In this document: positions 1 to 6,223 of the stretch, one piece after another | How positions within the stretch are numbered: position 1 is the first letter of the stretch | How the letters are laid out: each line of letters opens with the position of its first letter | Source of the DNA: JAAXTT01 sp964530215 | GTDB taxonomy: Bacteria; Bacillota; Desulfotomaculia; Desulfotomaculales; Desulfocucumaceae | Length of the DNA stretch: 6,239 bases | Reading direction: 5' to 3' | Assembly (NCBI GenBank): GCA_964530215.1 | Contig: CAZHAJ010000111.1 | Coordinates: 1 to 6,239, forward strand | The notes under the pieces: generated by a model | Told to the model about the DNA's origin: nothing | Seen by the model: the letters and a program-made list of their open reading frames with translations, nothing else | The model's database searches: none | Made by a program: the position numbers and the translations under genes

Positions 1-13
1 AATAATATAAACA

Positions 14-42
14 TTGTTTTATTTTGTAGTATATTGTAAAAT
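14..42 (+). promoter_or_regulatory. Candidate sigma-A promoter of pdxST
   Basis: A -35-like hexamer TTGTTT (14-19) is followed after exactly 17 bases by TAAAAT (37-42), which matches five of six bases of the -10 consensus. Transcription would start near 48-50 and give a leader of about 30 bases ahead of pdxS. The -35 box matches only three of six consensus bases, and an alternative -10 (TAGTAT, 27-32) exists in this A+T-rich stretch. The assignment rests on spacing and on position just ahead of the first gene. I see no operator that I can assign to a known vitamin B6 regulator. Confidence 0.42.
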
Positions 43-64
43 GACTTAGTCAAAAAAAGTCTTT

Positions 65-71
65 GGGGAGG
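65..71 (+). promoter_or_regulatory. Ribosome binding site that fixes the GTG start of pdxS
   Basis: GGGGAGG lies 8 bases before the GTG codon at 80-82. The only nearby ATG (41-43) is followed immediately by an in-frame TAG, so it cannot start the gene. Together with the N-terminus matching the family, this supports GTG as the start. Confidence 0.8.
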
Positions 72-79
72 AAAATAAG

Positions 80-964
80 GTGACCGAAAAAGGAACTTGG
101 ACAGTAAAAGCAGGACTGGCTGAAATGCTAAAGGGTGGGGTAATCATGGATGTCACTACCCCTGAACAGGCAAAAATCGCCGAGGAGGCAGGGGCCTGTG
201 CAGTAATGGCATTGGAAAGGGTTCCCGCTGATATAAGGGCTACAGGGGGTGTAGCCAGAATGGCTGACCCCACTATTATAAAAAGTATTATGGATGTGGT
301 GACGATACCTGTAATGGCAAAGGCGCGTATCGGTCACTTTGTGGAAGCTCAGATATTGGAACATTTGGGTGCAGACTACATTGATGAAAGCGAAGTTCTT
401 ACCCCGGCTGATGAACAGTACCATATTGATAAGAATGCTTTTAAAGTGCCCTTTGTATGTGGTGCAAGAAACCTTGGAGAAGCCTTGAGGCGTATTGCAG
501 AAGGTGCGGCTATGATTAGAACTAAGGGAGAGCCGGGCACAGGCAACATCGTAGAGGCAGTAAGGCATATGAGAATGGTGATGGGGGAAATACGAAAGCT
601 TAAAAATATACCAAAGGAAGAACTAATGGCCACTGCAAAAGAATGGGGAGCACCTTATGATTTGGTGGCTTATGTAGCGGAAAAAGGACGTCTTCCGGTG
701 GTTAATTTTGCTGCCGGTGGAATTGCTACACCGGCCGACGCAGCGCTGATGATGCAATTGGGCTGTGACGGAATTTTTGTGGGTTCAGGCATTTTTAAAT
801 CAGATAATCCTGTGGCCAGAGCTAAGGCTGTGGTGGCGGCAACTACTCATTATAATAACCCGGAAATACTGGCGGAAGTATCCAAGGATTTGGGGGAAGC
901 TATGCCGGGCCTTGAGATTTCCACCATTACGCCGGATCAGAGGATGCAGGATAGAGGCTGGTAA
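80..964 (+). CDS. pdxS: Pyridoxal 5'-phosphate synthase, synthase subunit PdxS
   Basis: PdxS (PDX1, SNZ family) condenses ribose 5-phosphate, glyceraldehyde 3-phosphate and ammonia into pyridoxal 5'-phosphate in the cytosol, working as a dodecamer that carries PdxT glutaminase subunits. The product is 294 residues, the length I recall for B. subtilis PdxS, and is a (beta/alpha)8 barrel throughout. Key residues sit at the family positions: Asp24 in GGVIMD, Lys81 in PVMAKARIGH (forms the first covalent sugar adduct) and Lys149 in RTKGEPGTGN (second lysine). The phosphate-binding segments NFAAGGIATPADAA and GIFVGSGIFKS and the C-terminal QRMQDRGW tail are intact. The GTG start is set by GGGGAGG 8 bases upstream. 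pdxT follows after 35 bases, as expected for a two-subunit enzyme operon. Nothing suggests damage; identification is very secure. Confidence 0.98.
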   Translation: MTEKGTWTVKAGLAEMLKGGVIMDVTTPEQAKIAEEAGACAVMALERVPADIRATGGVARMADPTIIKSIMDVVTIPVMAKARIGHFVEAQILEHLGADYIDESEVLTPADEQYHIDKNAFKVPFVCGARNLGEALRRIAEGAAMIRTKGEPGTGNIVEAVRHMRMVMGEIRKLKNIPKEELMATAKEWGAPYDLVAYVAEKGRLPVVNFAAGGIATPADAALMMQLGCDGIFVGSGIFKSDNPVARAKAVVAATTHYNNPEILAEVSKDLGEAMPGLEISTITPDQRMQDRGW

Positions 965-977
965 TTCCAGGATTTTC

Positions 978-983
978 AGGAGG
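978..983 (+). promoter_or_regulatory. Ribosome binding site of pdxT with unusually long spacing
   Basis: AGGAGG is a perfect Shine-Dalgarno core, but it ends 16 bases before the ATG at 1000, well beyond the usual 5-10. The codons between it and the ATG in the pdxT frame include TAT, AAC and ATA, so there is no ATG, GTG or TTG closer to the site. The protein also begins in the typical PdxT way (MLIGVLALQG) at position 1000. Confidence 0.65.
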
Positions 984-999
984 ATCGAAATATAACATA

Positions 1000-1593
1000 A
1001 TGTTAATTGGGGTACTGGCACTTCAGGGAGCCTTCCGTGAACATGAAAAATCATTAATGGCCTGCGGAAGTTATGTTAAAACCAGACAAATCAGGCTTCC
1101 AGAGCAATTAGAGGGCTTGGACGGAATGGTAATACCCGGTGGAGAAAGCACCACCATTGGCAAGTTGATGATGAGTTTTAATTTGCTGGAGACCGTTAAG
1201 AAAAAGGCTCAAGAAGGAATGCCGATATTTGGAACTTGTGCCGGCATGATAATGCTTTCCAAAGAGATAAAAAACTCCCAACAGCCTAGACTGGGACTAA
1301 TGGATATATTGGTGGAAAGAAATGCTTTTGGGCGTCAAACGGAGAGTTTTGAAACAGATCTGTCTGTTCCGGTTTTAGGTGAAGGCAAGTTTAAAGCCGT
1401 TTTTATTAGAGCTCCTTACATTGAAGAGGCATCACCGGAAGTAGAAGTTTTGGCTAAATACCAAGATAAAATTGTCCTGGTAAAACAGGGAAGTTTTTTA
1501 GCGGCAGCTTTTCATCCCGAACTTACAGAAGACATAAGAATTCATAAATATTTTATAGAAAATTGTTTGGACAAAAAAAGCCTAAGCAATTAA
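1000..1593 (+). CDS. pdxT: Pyridoxal 5'-phosphate synthase, glutaminase subunit PdxT
   Basis: PdxT (PDX2, SNO family) is the class I glutamine amidotransferase that hydrolyses glutamine and channels ammonia into PdxS. At 197 residues it has the usual family length. The catalytic triad is visible: Cys80 in the nucleophile elbow FGTCAG, and His172 and Glu174 in FHPEL. The glycine-rich PGGEST segment (residues 46-51) forms the oxyanion and glutamine-binding part, and VERNAFGRQ and FIRAPYI are further family signatures. It follows pdxS by 35 bases and is surely co-expressed with it. Its good Shine-Dalgarno site lies oddly far upstream of the start. The last dozen residues are lysine- and serine-rich and not conserved. 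No convincing terminator follows. Identification is very secure. Confidence 0.97.
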   Translation: MLIGVLALQGAFREHEKSLMACGSYVKTRQIRLPEQLEGLDGMVIPGGESTTIGKLMMSFNLLETVKKKAQEGMPIFGTCAGMIMLSKEIKNSQQPRLGLMDILVERNAFGRQTESFETDLSVPVLGEGKFKAVFIRAPYIEEASPEVEVLAKYQDKIVLVKQGSFLAAAFHPELTEDIRIHKYFIENCLDKKSLSN

Positions 1594-1638
1594 AATATAG
1601 TATAAGCAAATGTGCTGGGGTTGTCGCGGCATTTCCTA

Positions 1639-1686
1639 TTGCATAATAAAGAGCGTTGTAGTAGTATGTAGAATAAGTTTTATATA
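1639..1686 (+). promoter_or_regulatory. Poorly defined promoter region ahead of the T-box leader
   Basis: Several weak sigma-A arrangements overlap here: TTGCAT (1639-1644) with TAGTAT (1662-1667) at 17-base spacing, an isolated strong -10 TAGAAT (1669-1674), and TATATA (1681-1686). Any of them would start transcription just before the T-box Stem I at about 1691-1698. A promoter is expected in this place because T-box leaders are transcribed from their own start, but no single pair is convincing. The rest of 1594-1690 is A+T-leaning with no other feature that I can support. Confidence 0.3.
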
Positions 1687-1690
1687 GTTA

Positions 1691-1950
1691 AGTTCCTTAG
1701 AAGGGGTAAAGTAATCTTTCCGAACCTTTCAGAGAGCCGGTGGGGCTGTGAAACCGGTAGGGACGGTGGGATGAAAAGGCTCCCCAGAGGATGCCTGTTG
1801 AAAACAGCAGTAGACAGGCACGGGACTGACCCGTTAATACAGGCCTGAGAGGGTCATATGTTTTTATGGCCAATAAGGGTGGCACCGCGGGAGTGTAAGC
1901 AACCTCTCGTCCCTATATATTATTATTTGGGGACGGGGGGATTTTTATTT
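1691..1950 (+). promoter_or_regulatory. T-box riboswitch, predicted tRNA-Ser sensor
   Basis: This is a complete transcriptional T-box leader. Stem I base: TCCT (1694-1697) pairs with AGGA (1788-1791), a GA-containing kink-turn follows, and GGGG (1703-1706) can pair with CCCC (1782-1785). AGTA (1710-1713) is the 5' side of the specifier loop. The AG bulge AGAGAG is at 1731-1736. The distal arm is CCGGT (1737-1741) with ACCGG (1753-1757), with a GCTG element in the loop. Stem II region: GCCTGT (1793-1798) with ACAGGC (1814-1819), and CGGG (1821-1824) with CCCG (1830-1833). Stem III: GGTCAT (1852-1857) with ATGGCC (1866-1871). The T-box sequence AGGGTGGCACCGCGG is at 1876-1890. In the antiterminator, AGGG pairs with CCCT (1911-1914) and GCGGGAG (1887-1893) with CTCTCGT (1904-1910). 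The bulge TGGC (1880-1883) is complementary to GCCA, the acceptor end of tRNA-Ser. The serine codon TCC at 1781-1783 is the proposed specifier, but that triplet is uncertain. Confidence 0.93.
1903..1946 (+). terminator. T-box intrinsic terminator
   Basis: CCTCTCGTCCC (1903-1913) pairs with GGGACGGGGGG (1930-1940) over 11 base pairs, two of them G-U, with an A+T-rich loop of 16 bases, followed by ATTTTT (1941-1946). Bases 1904-1914 are also needed for the antiterminator helix, so the two structures exclude each other. Uncharged tRNA pairing with the TGGC bulge would favour the antiterminator and read-through into the serine operon. Confidence 0.9.
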
Positions 1951-1967
1951 ATTGAGAGAATGTTTAG

Positions 1968-1990
1968 GCTGATAGCTATTAGCAATCAGC
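1968..1990 (+). repeat. Imperfect palindrome, left copy of an inverted-repeat pair
   Basis: GCTGAT (1968-1973) pairs with ATCAGC (1985-1990), and inside it GCT (1975-1977) pairs with AGC (1981-1983), separated only by an A-A mismatch and a 3-base loop. It would form a compact hairpin in RNA or DNA. Bases 1973-1990 also match the reverse complement of 2093-2110 at 16 of 18 positions, so it is one arm of a wider inverted pair. No T-run follows, so it is not an intrinsic terminator. Confidence 0.7.
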
Positions 1991-2050
1991 AATTAACTTA
2001 CAAAGGGTTTTATTTGAGTATAAAGTTTGTATTAAATGTAAAAAAATAGA

Positions 2051-2071
2051 AGCTGTCAGTACTGACTAGCT
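2051..2071. repeat. Palindrome between two A-tracts
   Basis: GTCAGTACTGAC (2055-2066) is a perfect 12-base palindrome. AGCT on each side (2051-2054 and 2068-2071) extends it, with a single unpaired T at 2067. Seven- or eight-base A-tracts lie on both sides (2040-2046 and 2077-2083). Read on the minus strand, the hairpin is followed within a few bases by a T-run, as in an intrinsic terminator, but no minus-strand gene is visible to terminate. On the plus strand it would be a hairpin in the leader about 60 bases ahead of the aminotransferase start. Confidence 0.6.
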
Positions 2072-2092
2072 GGCACAAAAAAAGAGCTTAGA

Positions 2093-2110
2093 GCTGATGG
2101 CCAATAGCTA
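2093..2110 (-). repeat. Right copy of the inverted-repeat pair
   Basis: GCTGATGGCCAATAGCTA matches the reverse complement of 1973-1990 at 16 of 18 positions. The two arms enclose about 100 A+T-rich bases with the 12-base palindrome. This copy ends 4 bases before the Shine-Dalgarno site (GAAGGAG, 2115-2121) of the aminotransferase, so pairing of the arms could affect access to that site. Confidence 0.65.
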
Positions 2111-2131
2111 AATTGAAGGAGTTGGATAATA

Positions 2132-3280
2132 ATGATGCAAGATAAACAATACCTGATGATTCCGGGGCCCACCCCAGTTCCACCTGCGGTTGTGTCGGCA
2201 ATGAGCAGACCCATTATCGGACATAGAACGGAAGATTTTGCTGCTATGTACAAGCGCATAGTGGAGAAGCTACAGGTGGTTTTCCAGACCAAAAACGACA
2301 TTTTAGTGTTAACTAATTCCGGTACCGGAGGAATGGAAGCAGCGGTTGCCAATACGGTCAGTTCCGGTGACAAGGTATTAGCTTTGGTTACGGGTAATTT
2401 CGGTGAAAGGTTCGCCAAACTTGCTAAGGAATATGGGGCAGATGTAGACACCGTTAATTTTGACTGGGGCAAAAGTGTAGATCTTCAAGTAGTGGAAGAA
2501 AAGCTTAAAGATAACCAATATAAAGTTGTACTGGCAACTCAAAATGAAACCTCTACAGGTGTTTTTAATGATATAAAGGGCATCGGGGAGTTGGTTGCAA
2601 AGACCCCGGCACTTCTATTGGTTGATGGGATCAGCGGAATTGGGGGACTGGAGCTAAAAACAGATGAGTGGAATGTTGATATTTTAATCACCGCATCACA
2701 GAAAGCAATGATGCTTCCACCGGGACTGTCTATGGTATCTGTCAGTTCTAAAGCGTGGGAGATTATTGAGAACAATAGTTCACCTTGCTTTTACCTTAGC
2801 TTGCCTGCTGCAAAGAAGGCCTATCAAAAATGGAATACCGCATATACTCCGGGAGTGTCGCTTTTTGCAGGTCTTGAAGCCGGCTTGGATATGATGATGG
2901 CTGAAGGCATGGACAATGTTTATGATAGGCATAAACTTCTTTCTAAAGCAGCCCAGGCAGCAGTTAAAGCCCTTGGACTCGAACTTTTTGCTGAAGAAGG
3001 TTCAATATCTCCTTTGGTTACAGCGATAAAAAGCCCTCCAGAAATTGACGGAGATGATATTCGCAAAGTACTGAAAAAAGAATTCTGTGTTACATTTGCA
3101 GGAGGGCAAAGCTTCCTCAAGGGAAAAATATTTAGAATAGCACATATGGGATTTGCAGATAAGATGGATGTTATTATTGCCATTAGCGCATTGGAAATGG
3201 CCTTAGTACGGGTTGGCTTACCTATTGAAATGGGTAGTGGTGTCAAGGCGGCTCAACAAGTATTTTTGGGAGGTAAATAA
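2132..3280 (+). CDS. Class V PLP-dependent aminotransferase (serine/alanine-glyoxylate type), probable serine-pathway transaminase
   Basis: A 382-residue fold-type I, class V aminotransferase of the alanine-glyoxylate/serine-pyruvate family. Visible features in order: N-terminal PGPTPVP (11-17) and GHRTEDF (30-36), SGTGGMEAA (63-71) which binds the cofactor phosphate, QNETSTG (137-143), Asp165 in VDGISGIGG for the PLP ring nitrogen, SQK with Lys191 as the Schiff-base lysine, and FRIAHMG with Arg335 as the expected substrate-carboxylate arginine. The family more often has RIGHMG, so the alanine is a small deviation. Start: ATG at 2132 with GAAGGAG 10 bases upstream; the next codon is also ATG but is less well spaced. 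It is the first gene behind the serine T-box and nearly touches serA. From context it probably converts 3-phosphohydroxypyruvate to phosphoserine in place of SerC, or interconverts serine and glyoxylate/pyruvate. Sequence alone cannot separate these. No signal peptide or membrane segment; cytosolic. Confidence 0.9.
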   Translation: MMQDKQYLMIPGPTPVPPAVVSAMSRPIIGHRTEDFAAMYKRIVEKLQVVFQTKNDILVLTNSGTGGMEAAVANTVSSGDKVLALVTGNFGERFAKLAKEYGADVDTVNFDWGKSVDLQVVEEKLKDNQYKVVLATQNETSTGVFNDIKGIGELVAKTPALLLVDGISGIGGLELKTDEWNVDILITASQKAMMLPPGLSMVSVSSKAWEIIENNSSPCFYLSLPAAKKAYQKWNTAYTPGVSLFAGLEAGLDMMMAEGMDNVYDRHKLLSKAAQAAVKALGLELFAEEGSISPLVTAIKSPPEIDGDDIRKVLKKEFCVTFAGGQSFLKGKIFRIAHMGFADKMDVIIAISALEMALVRVGLPIEMGSGVKAAQQVFLGGK

Positions 3281-3282
3281 TT

Positions 3283-4866
3283 ATGAAGGTATTGGTGATG
3301 GATGGAGTTTCAGAAAAAGGGCTGCTTCCGTTACGGGAAAACTCCCAGATAGAAGTGGTCATTGGCGGTAAGATGACTGAAGAAGAGCTGATTAAAGAAA
3401 TTCCGCAATATAAAGCTCTAATTGTAAGAAGTGCCACAAAGGTAACTGCAAAGGTGTTGGAAGCTGCTAAACAGCTGGTTGTAGTGGGTCGTGCCGGAGT
3501 AGGAGTAGACAACATCGATTTGGAGGCTGCCACCCGCCAAGGTATAATGGTGGTAAATGCCCCGGACGGCAACACTATAGCAGCAACCGAGCACACTATA
3601 GCTATGATGCTGGCATTGGCCCGGAACATACCCCAGGCAATGGGCAAGCTTAAAGAGGGCGTATGGGACAGGAAAAGCTATCTGGGCGTGGAGCTGCGGG
3701 ATAAAACCCTTGGCATATTGGGTCTTGGCCGGATCGGGTCAGCGGTGGCCAAAAGGGCACATGCTTTGGAGATGAAAATTGTTGCGTATGATCCTTACAT
3801 CACCGAAGAGAAGGCAGGCACTTTGGCAGTGGAGCTGGTGAGTTTGGAAGAACTGTATAAAAGGTCTGACTTTATAACTATTCATATGCCTAAGACTAAA
3901 GAATCTTACCACATGATAAATGAGGAAACCATCGGGATAATGAAGGAAGGAGTTAGGATAATTAATTGTGCCCGAGGTGGAATTATTGATGAAAAAGCTC
4001 TTTATAATGCAATGAAGTCAGATAAAGTAGCCGGTGCGGCGCTTGATGTATTTGAAACAGAGCCAAATACCGAAAGTCCTCTTCTTGAGCTGGATAACTT
4101 TATTGCCACCCCACATCTTGGAGCCTCCACTTTGGAAGCTCAGCTTAATGTGGCTGTGGATGTAGCGGAAGAAATAGTAGCTGCCCTTACCGGTGAAACA
4201 GTCAAAAATACCGTTAATATGCCTTCCATCAGTCCCAAAACCATGTCAATAATTAAGCCATACTTAGTTTTGGGTGAAAATCTTGGGCGTTTTCAAGCCC
4301 AGTTGGTGACGGGAAGGGTAAATAAGATTGAGGTGGTATATAGCGGTGAGTTGGCAGATATGGAGGTGGCACCTATCACCACTGCGGTGGTAAAGGGATT
4401 GCTGTATCCGATCCTTCAAGAAAAAACCGTAAATTTTGTTAATGCCTCCTTATTAGCTAGAAGCCGCGGCATTCAAGTGCAGCATACCGGAGATCGTAAA
4501 GAGGAAGGGTATGCCAATTTAATAACGGTCAAAGTATTTACCGATAAAGAACAAAGGTCTATTTCGGGCACTCTGTTTGGAACCAGTGGCCCTCGGATAG
4601 TGATGATTGACGGATATAGATTAGATGCATTGCTTAACGGGCACATGCTTTTTGTGCCCCACATTGACAAGCCCAGAATTATTGGCCCTGTAGGCATGCT
4701 CATTGGGGAGCACAATATTAACATTGCCACCATGCAGGTGGGGCGCAAGGAAGTTGGTGGCCAGGCAATAATGCTACTTTCAGTTGATGGTGAAGTTCCG
4801 GACATCACCCTTAAAGAAATAGGGAAGATACAAGGTGTAATGGATGTTAAGATGATAAAACTATAA
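3283..4866 (+). CDS. serA: D-3-phosphoglycerate dehydrogenase
   Basis: SerA oxidises 3-phosphoglycerate to 3-phosphohydroxypyruvate with NAD+, the first committed step of serine synthesis. At 527 residues it is the long type I form. An N-terminal substrate domain (about 1-98) is followed by the NAD-binding Rossmann domain (about 99-285) with GLGRIG at 147-152 and Asp170 in AYDPY for the NAD ribose. The catalytic set is Arg231 (CARGG), Glu260 (FETEP) and His278 (ATPHLGAST). An intervening ASB domain (about 320-450) and a C-terminal ACT domain (about 455-527) follow. In the ACT domain His460, Asp462 and Asn480 align with the serine-binding positions known from E. coli SerA, so feedback inhibition by serine is likely. 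The gene begins 2 bases after the aminotransferase stop, and its Shine-Dalgarno site GGGAGG (3268-3273) lies inside that gene, implying translational coupling. Identification is very secure. Confidence 0.97.
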   Translation: MKVLVMDGVSEKGLLPLRENSQIEVVIGGKMTEEELIKEIPQYKALIVRSATKVTAKVLEAAKQLVVVGRAGVGVDNIDLEAATRQGIMVVNAPDGNTIAATEHTIAMMLALARNIPQAMGKLKEGVWDRKSYLGVELRDKTLGILGLGRIGSAVAKRAHALEMKIVAYDPYITEEKAGTLAVELVSLEELYKRSDFITIHMPKTKESYHMINEETIGIMKEGVRIINCARGGIIDEKALYNAMKSDKVAGAALDVFETEPNTESPLLELDNFIATPHLGASTLEAQLNVAVDVAEEIVAALTGETVKNTVNMPSISPKTMSIIKPYLVLGENLGRFQAQLVTGRVNKIEVVYSGELADMEVAPITTAVVKGLLYPILQEKTVNFVNASLLARSRGIQVQHTGDRKEEGYANLITVKVFTDKEQRSISGTLFGTSGPRIVMIDGYRLDALLNGHMLFVPHIDKPRIIGPVGMLIGEHNINIATMQVGRKEVGGQAIMLLSVDGEVPDITLKEIGKIQGVMDVKMIKL

Positions 4867-4957
4867 CATTTTTAATGGCATTCCGGGCACACCGGTAGTA
4901 AACATGGTAAAATTAGGGCAGATTAGTTAAGAAGAATTATTTTGGAGGACTCTAATC

Positions 4958-6223
4958 ATGTTGGATATAAAACTGTTACGAACCAATCCAGATGTCGTGG
5001 AACAAGCCCTTAAAGGCAGGAATTCAGATTTGGATTTAAAACCATTTTTTGTACTTGATGAAGAAAGACGTCAAAAACTGGTGGTGGTAGAACAGTTAAA
5101 AAACAAGCGAAATGTTGTGTCTGAAGAAGTGGGCCGCTTAAAGCAGCAGGGACTGGAAGCCCAAGATATGGTTAATGAAATGCGGGAAGTTTCTCAGCAA
5201 ATCAAAGAGATGGACGACGAACTAAGGCTATTGGAGGAGAAGCTGCAAAGCATACTTCTGACAATTCCTAATGTTCCACATGAAACAGTTCCTTTGGGAA
5301 CTGATTCCCAAGACAACGTTGAGGTACACAGCTATGGGGAGCCAAGGGACTTTGGTTTTCCTGTCAAAGCACATTGGGACATCGGAGAGGCTCTGGATAT
5401 CTTGGATTTCGAGCGAGGCAGCAAGGTAACGGGAGCAAGATTCACTTTTTATAAAGGACTGGGTGCTCGCCTAGAGAGGGCAGTATATAATTTTATGCTG
5501 GATATCCATACCGAACAACATGGATATATAGAAGTATTTCCACCTTTTATGGTTAATAGTGCCAGTATGATGGGAACAGGGCAACTGCCTAAGTTTGCTG
5601 AGGATATGTTTAAAGTAGAAGGAACAGATTACTATCTTATTCCCACAGCAGAAGTTCCGGTTACCAACCTGTATGCTCAAGAGATATTGGACGGTAAAAA
5701 GCTGCCCATATCGCATTGTGCATATAGTGCTTGTTTTAGAGCCGAAGCCGGTGCTTCAGGCAGGGATACCAGGGGTCTTATCCGGCAACATCAATTTAAC
5801 AAAGTGGAACTGGTGAAGTTTACCCGTCCGGAGGAGTCCTATCAAGAGTTGGAAAATCTTACTTCTCATGCGAAAAAAGTATTGGAACTTCTGGAGTTGC
5901 CATATCGTGCGGTGGTGCTCTGCACCGGAGATACCGGTTTCAGTTCTGCAAAAACATACGACCTCGAAGTATGGCTGCCCAGTTATAATGAGTATAAAGA
6001 AATATCCTCTTGTAGTAATTTTGAAGATTTTCAGGCTCGCAGAGCCAATATCCGTTTTAAAGACGGCAAAGAAAAGCCCCGGTTCGTTCACACCTTAAAT
6101 GGCTCGGGATTAGCTGTGGGCCGGACGGTATCTGCAATTTTGGAGAATTATCAGCAAGAAGACGGAAGTGTTAAAATCCCAAAGGTTTTGATTCCTTATA
6201 TGGGAGTAGAAAAAATAGGGTAG
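4958..6223 (+). CDS. serS: Seryl-tRNA synthetase
   Basis: SerS attaches serine to tRNA-Ser (and selenocysteine tRNA where present) and acts as a cytosolic homodimer. The 421-residue product has the bacterial length. The N-terminal domain (MLDIKLLRTNPD) leads into a long antiparallel coiled-coil arm (about 28-105, rich in Lys, Glu and Gln) that grips the long variable arm of tRNA-Ser. The class II catalytic core follows: the serine-binding stretch LIPTAEVPVTNLY, motif 2 around FRAEAGASGRDTRG with Arg261, and motif 3 around NGSGLAVGRT with Arg389. The start is ATG at 4958 with GGAGG 9 bases upstream, and the gene ends with two consecutive TAG codons. The 91-base gap after serA carries no T-box and no convincing terminator, so it probably shares the upstream T-box-controlled transcript. 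Complete and intact. Confidence 0.98.
   Translation: MLDIKLLRTNPDVVEQALKGRNSDLDLKPFFVLDEERRQKLVVVEQLKNKRNVVSEEVGRLKQQGLEAQDMVNEMREVSQQIKEMDDELRLLEEKLQSILLTIPNVPHETVPLGTDSQDNVEVHSYGEPRDFGFPVKAHWDIGEALDILDFERGSKVTGARFTFYKGLGARLERAVYNFMLDIHTEQHGYIEVFPPFMVNSASMMGTGQLPKFAEDMFKVEGTDYYLIPTAEVPVTNLYAQEILDGKKLPISHCAYSACFRAEAGASGRDTRGLIRQHQFNKVELVKFTRPEESYQELENLTSHAKKVLELLELPYRAVVLCTGDTGFSSAKTYDLEVWLPSYNEYKEISSCSNFEDFQARRANIRFKDGKEKPRFVHTLNGSGLAVGRTVSAILENYQQEDGSVKIPKVLIPYMGVEKIG

Noticed and set aside
43..61. Small inverted repeats GACT-T-AGTC and GACTT...AAGTC in the pdxS leader
   Set aside because: The stems are four to five base pairs in an A-rich leader, with no match to a known operator or riboswitch.
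128..568. Open frame of 146 codons on the minus strand
   Set aside because: It lies wholly within pdxS, has no family signature and is Cys/His/Ser-rich in the manner of antisense translation. The other minus-strand frames under pdxS, the aminotransferase, serA and serS are rejected for the same reason.
1608..1634. Possible terminator after pdxT (AAATG with CATTT, or TGCTG with CGGCA)
   Set aside because: The two pairings compete, the stems are only about five pairs long, and the following TTTCCTATT is not a convincing T-run.
1697..2049. Short frames on both strands over the T-box (1697-1885 minus, 1858-2049 plus)
   Set aside because: They overlap the structured leader, its T-box motif and terminator, lack Shine-Dalgarno sites and resemble no protein I know.
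4883..4895. Hairpin CCGG-GCACA-CCGG between serA and serS
   Set aside because: The stem is four base pairs and no T-run follows, so it is unlikely to terminate transcription.
4884..4913. TAAAAT (4908-4913) as a -10 box of a separate serS promoter
   Set aside because: The bases 17-18 upstream (GGGCAC or CGGGCA) do not resemble a -35 box.
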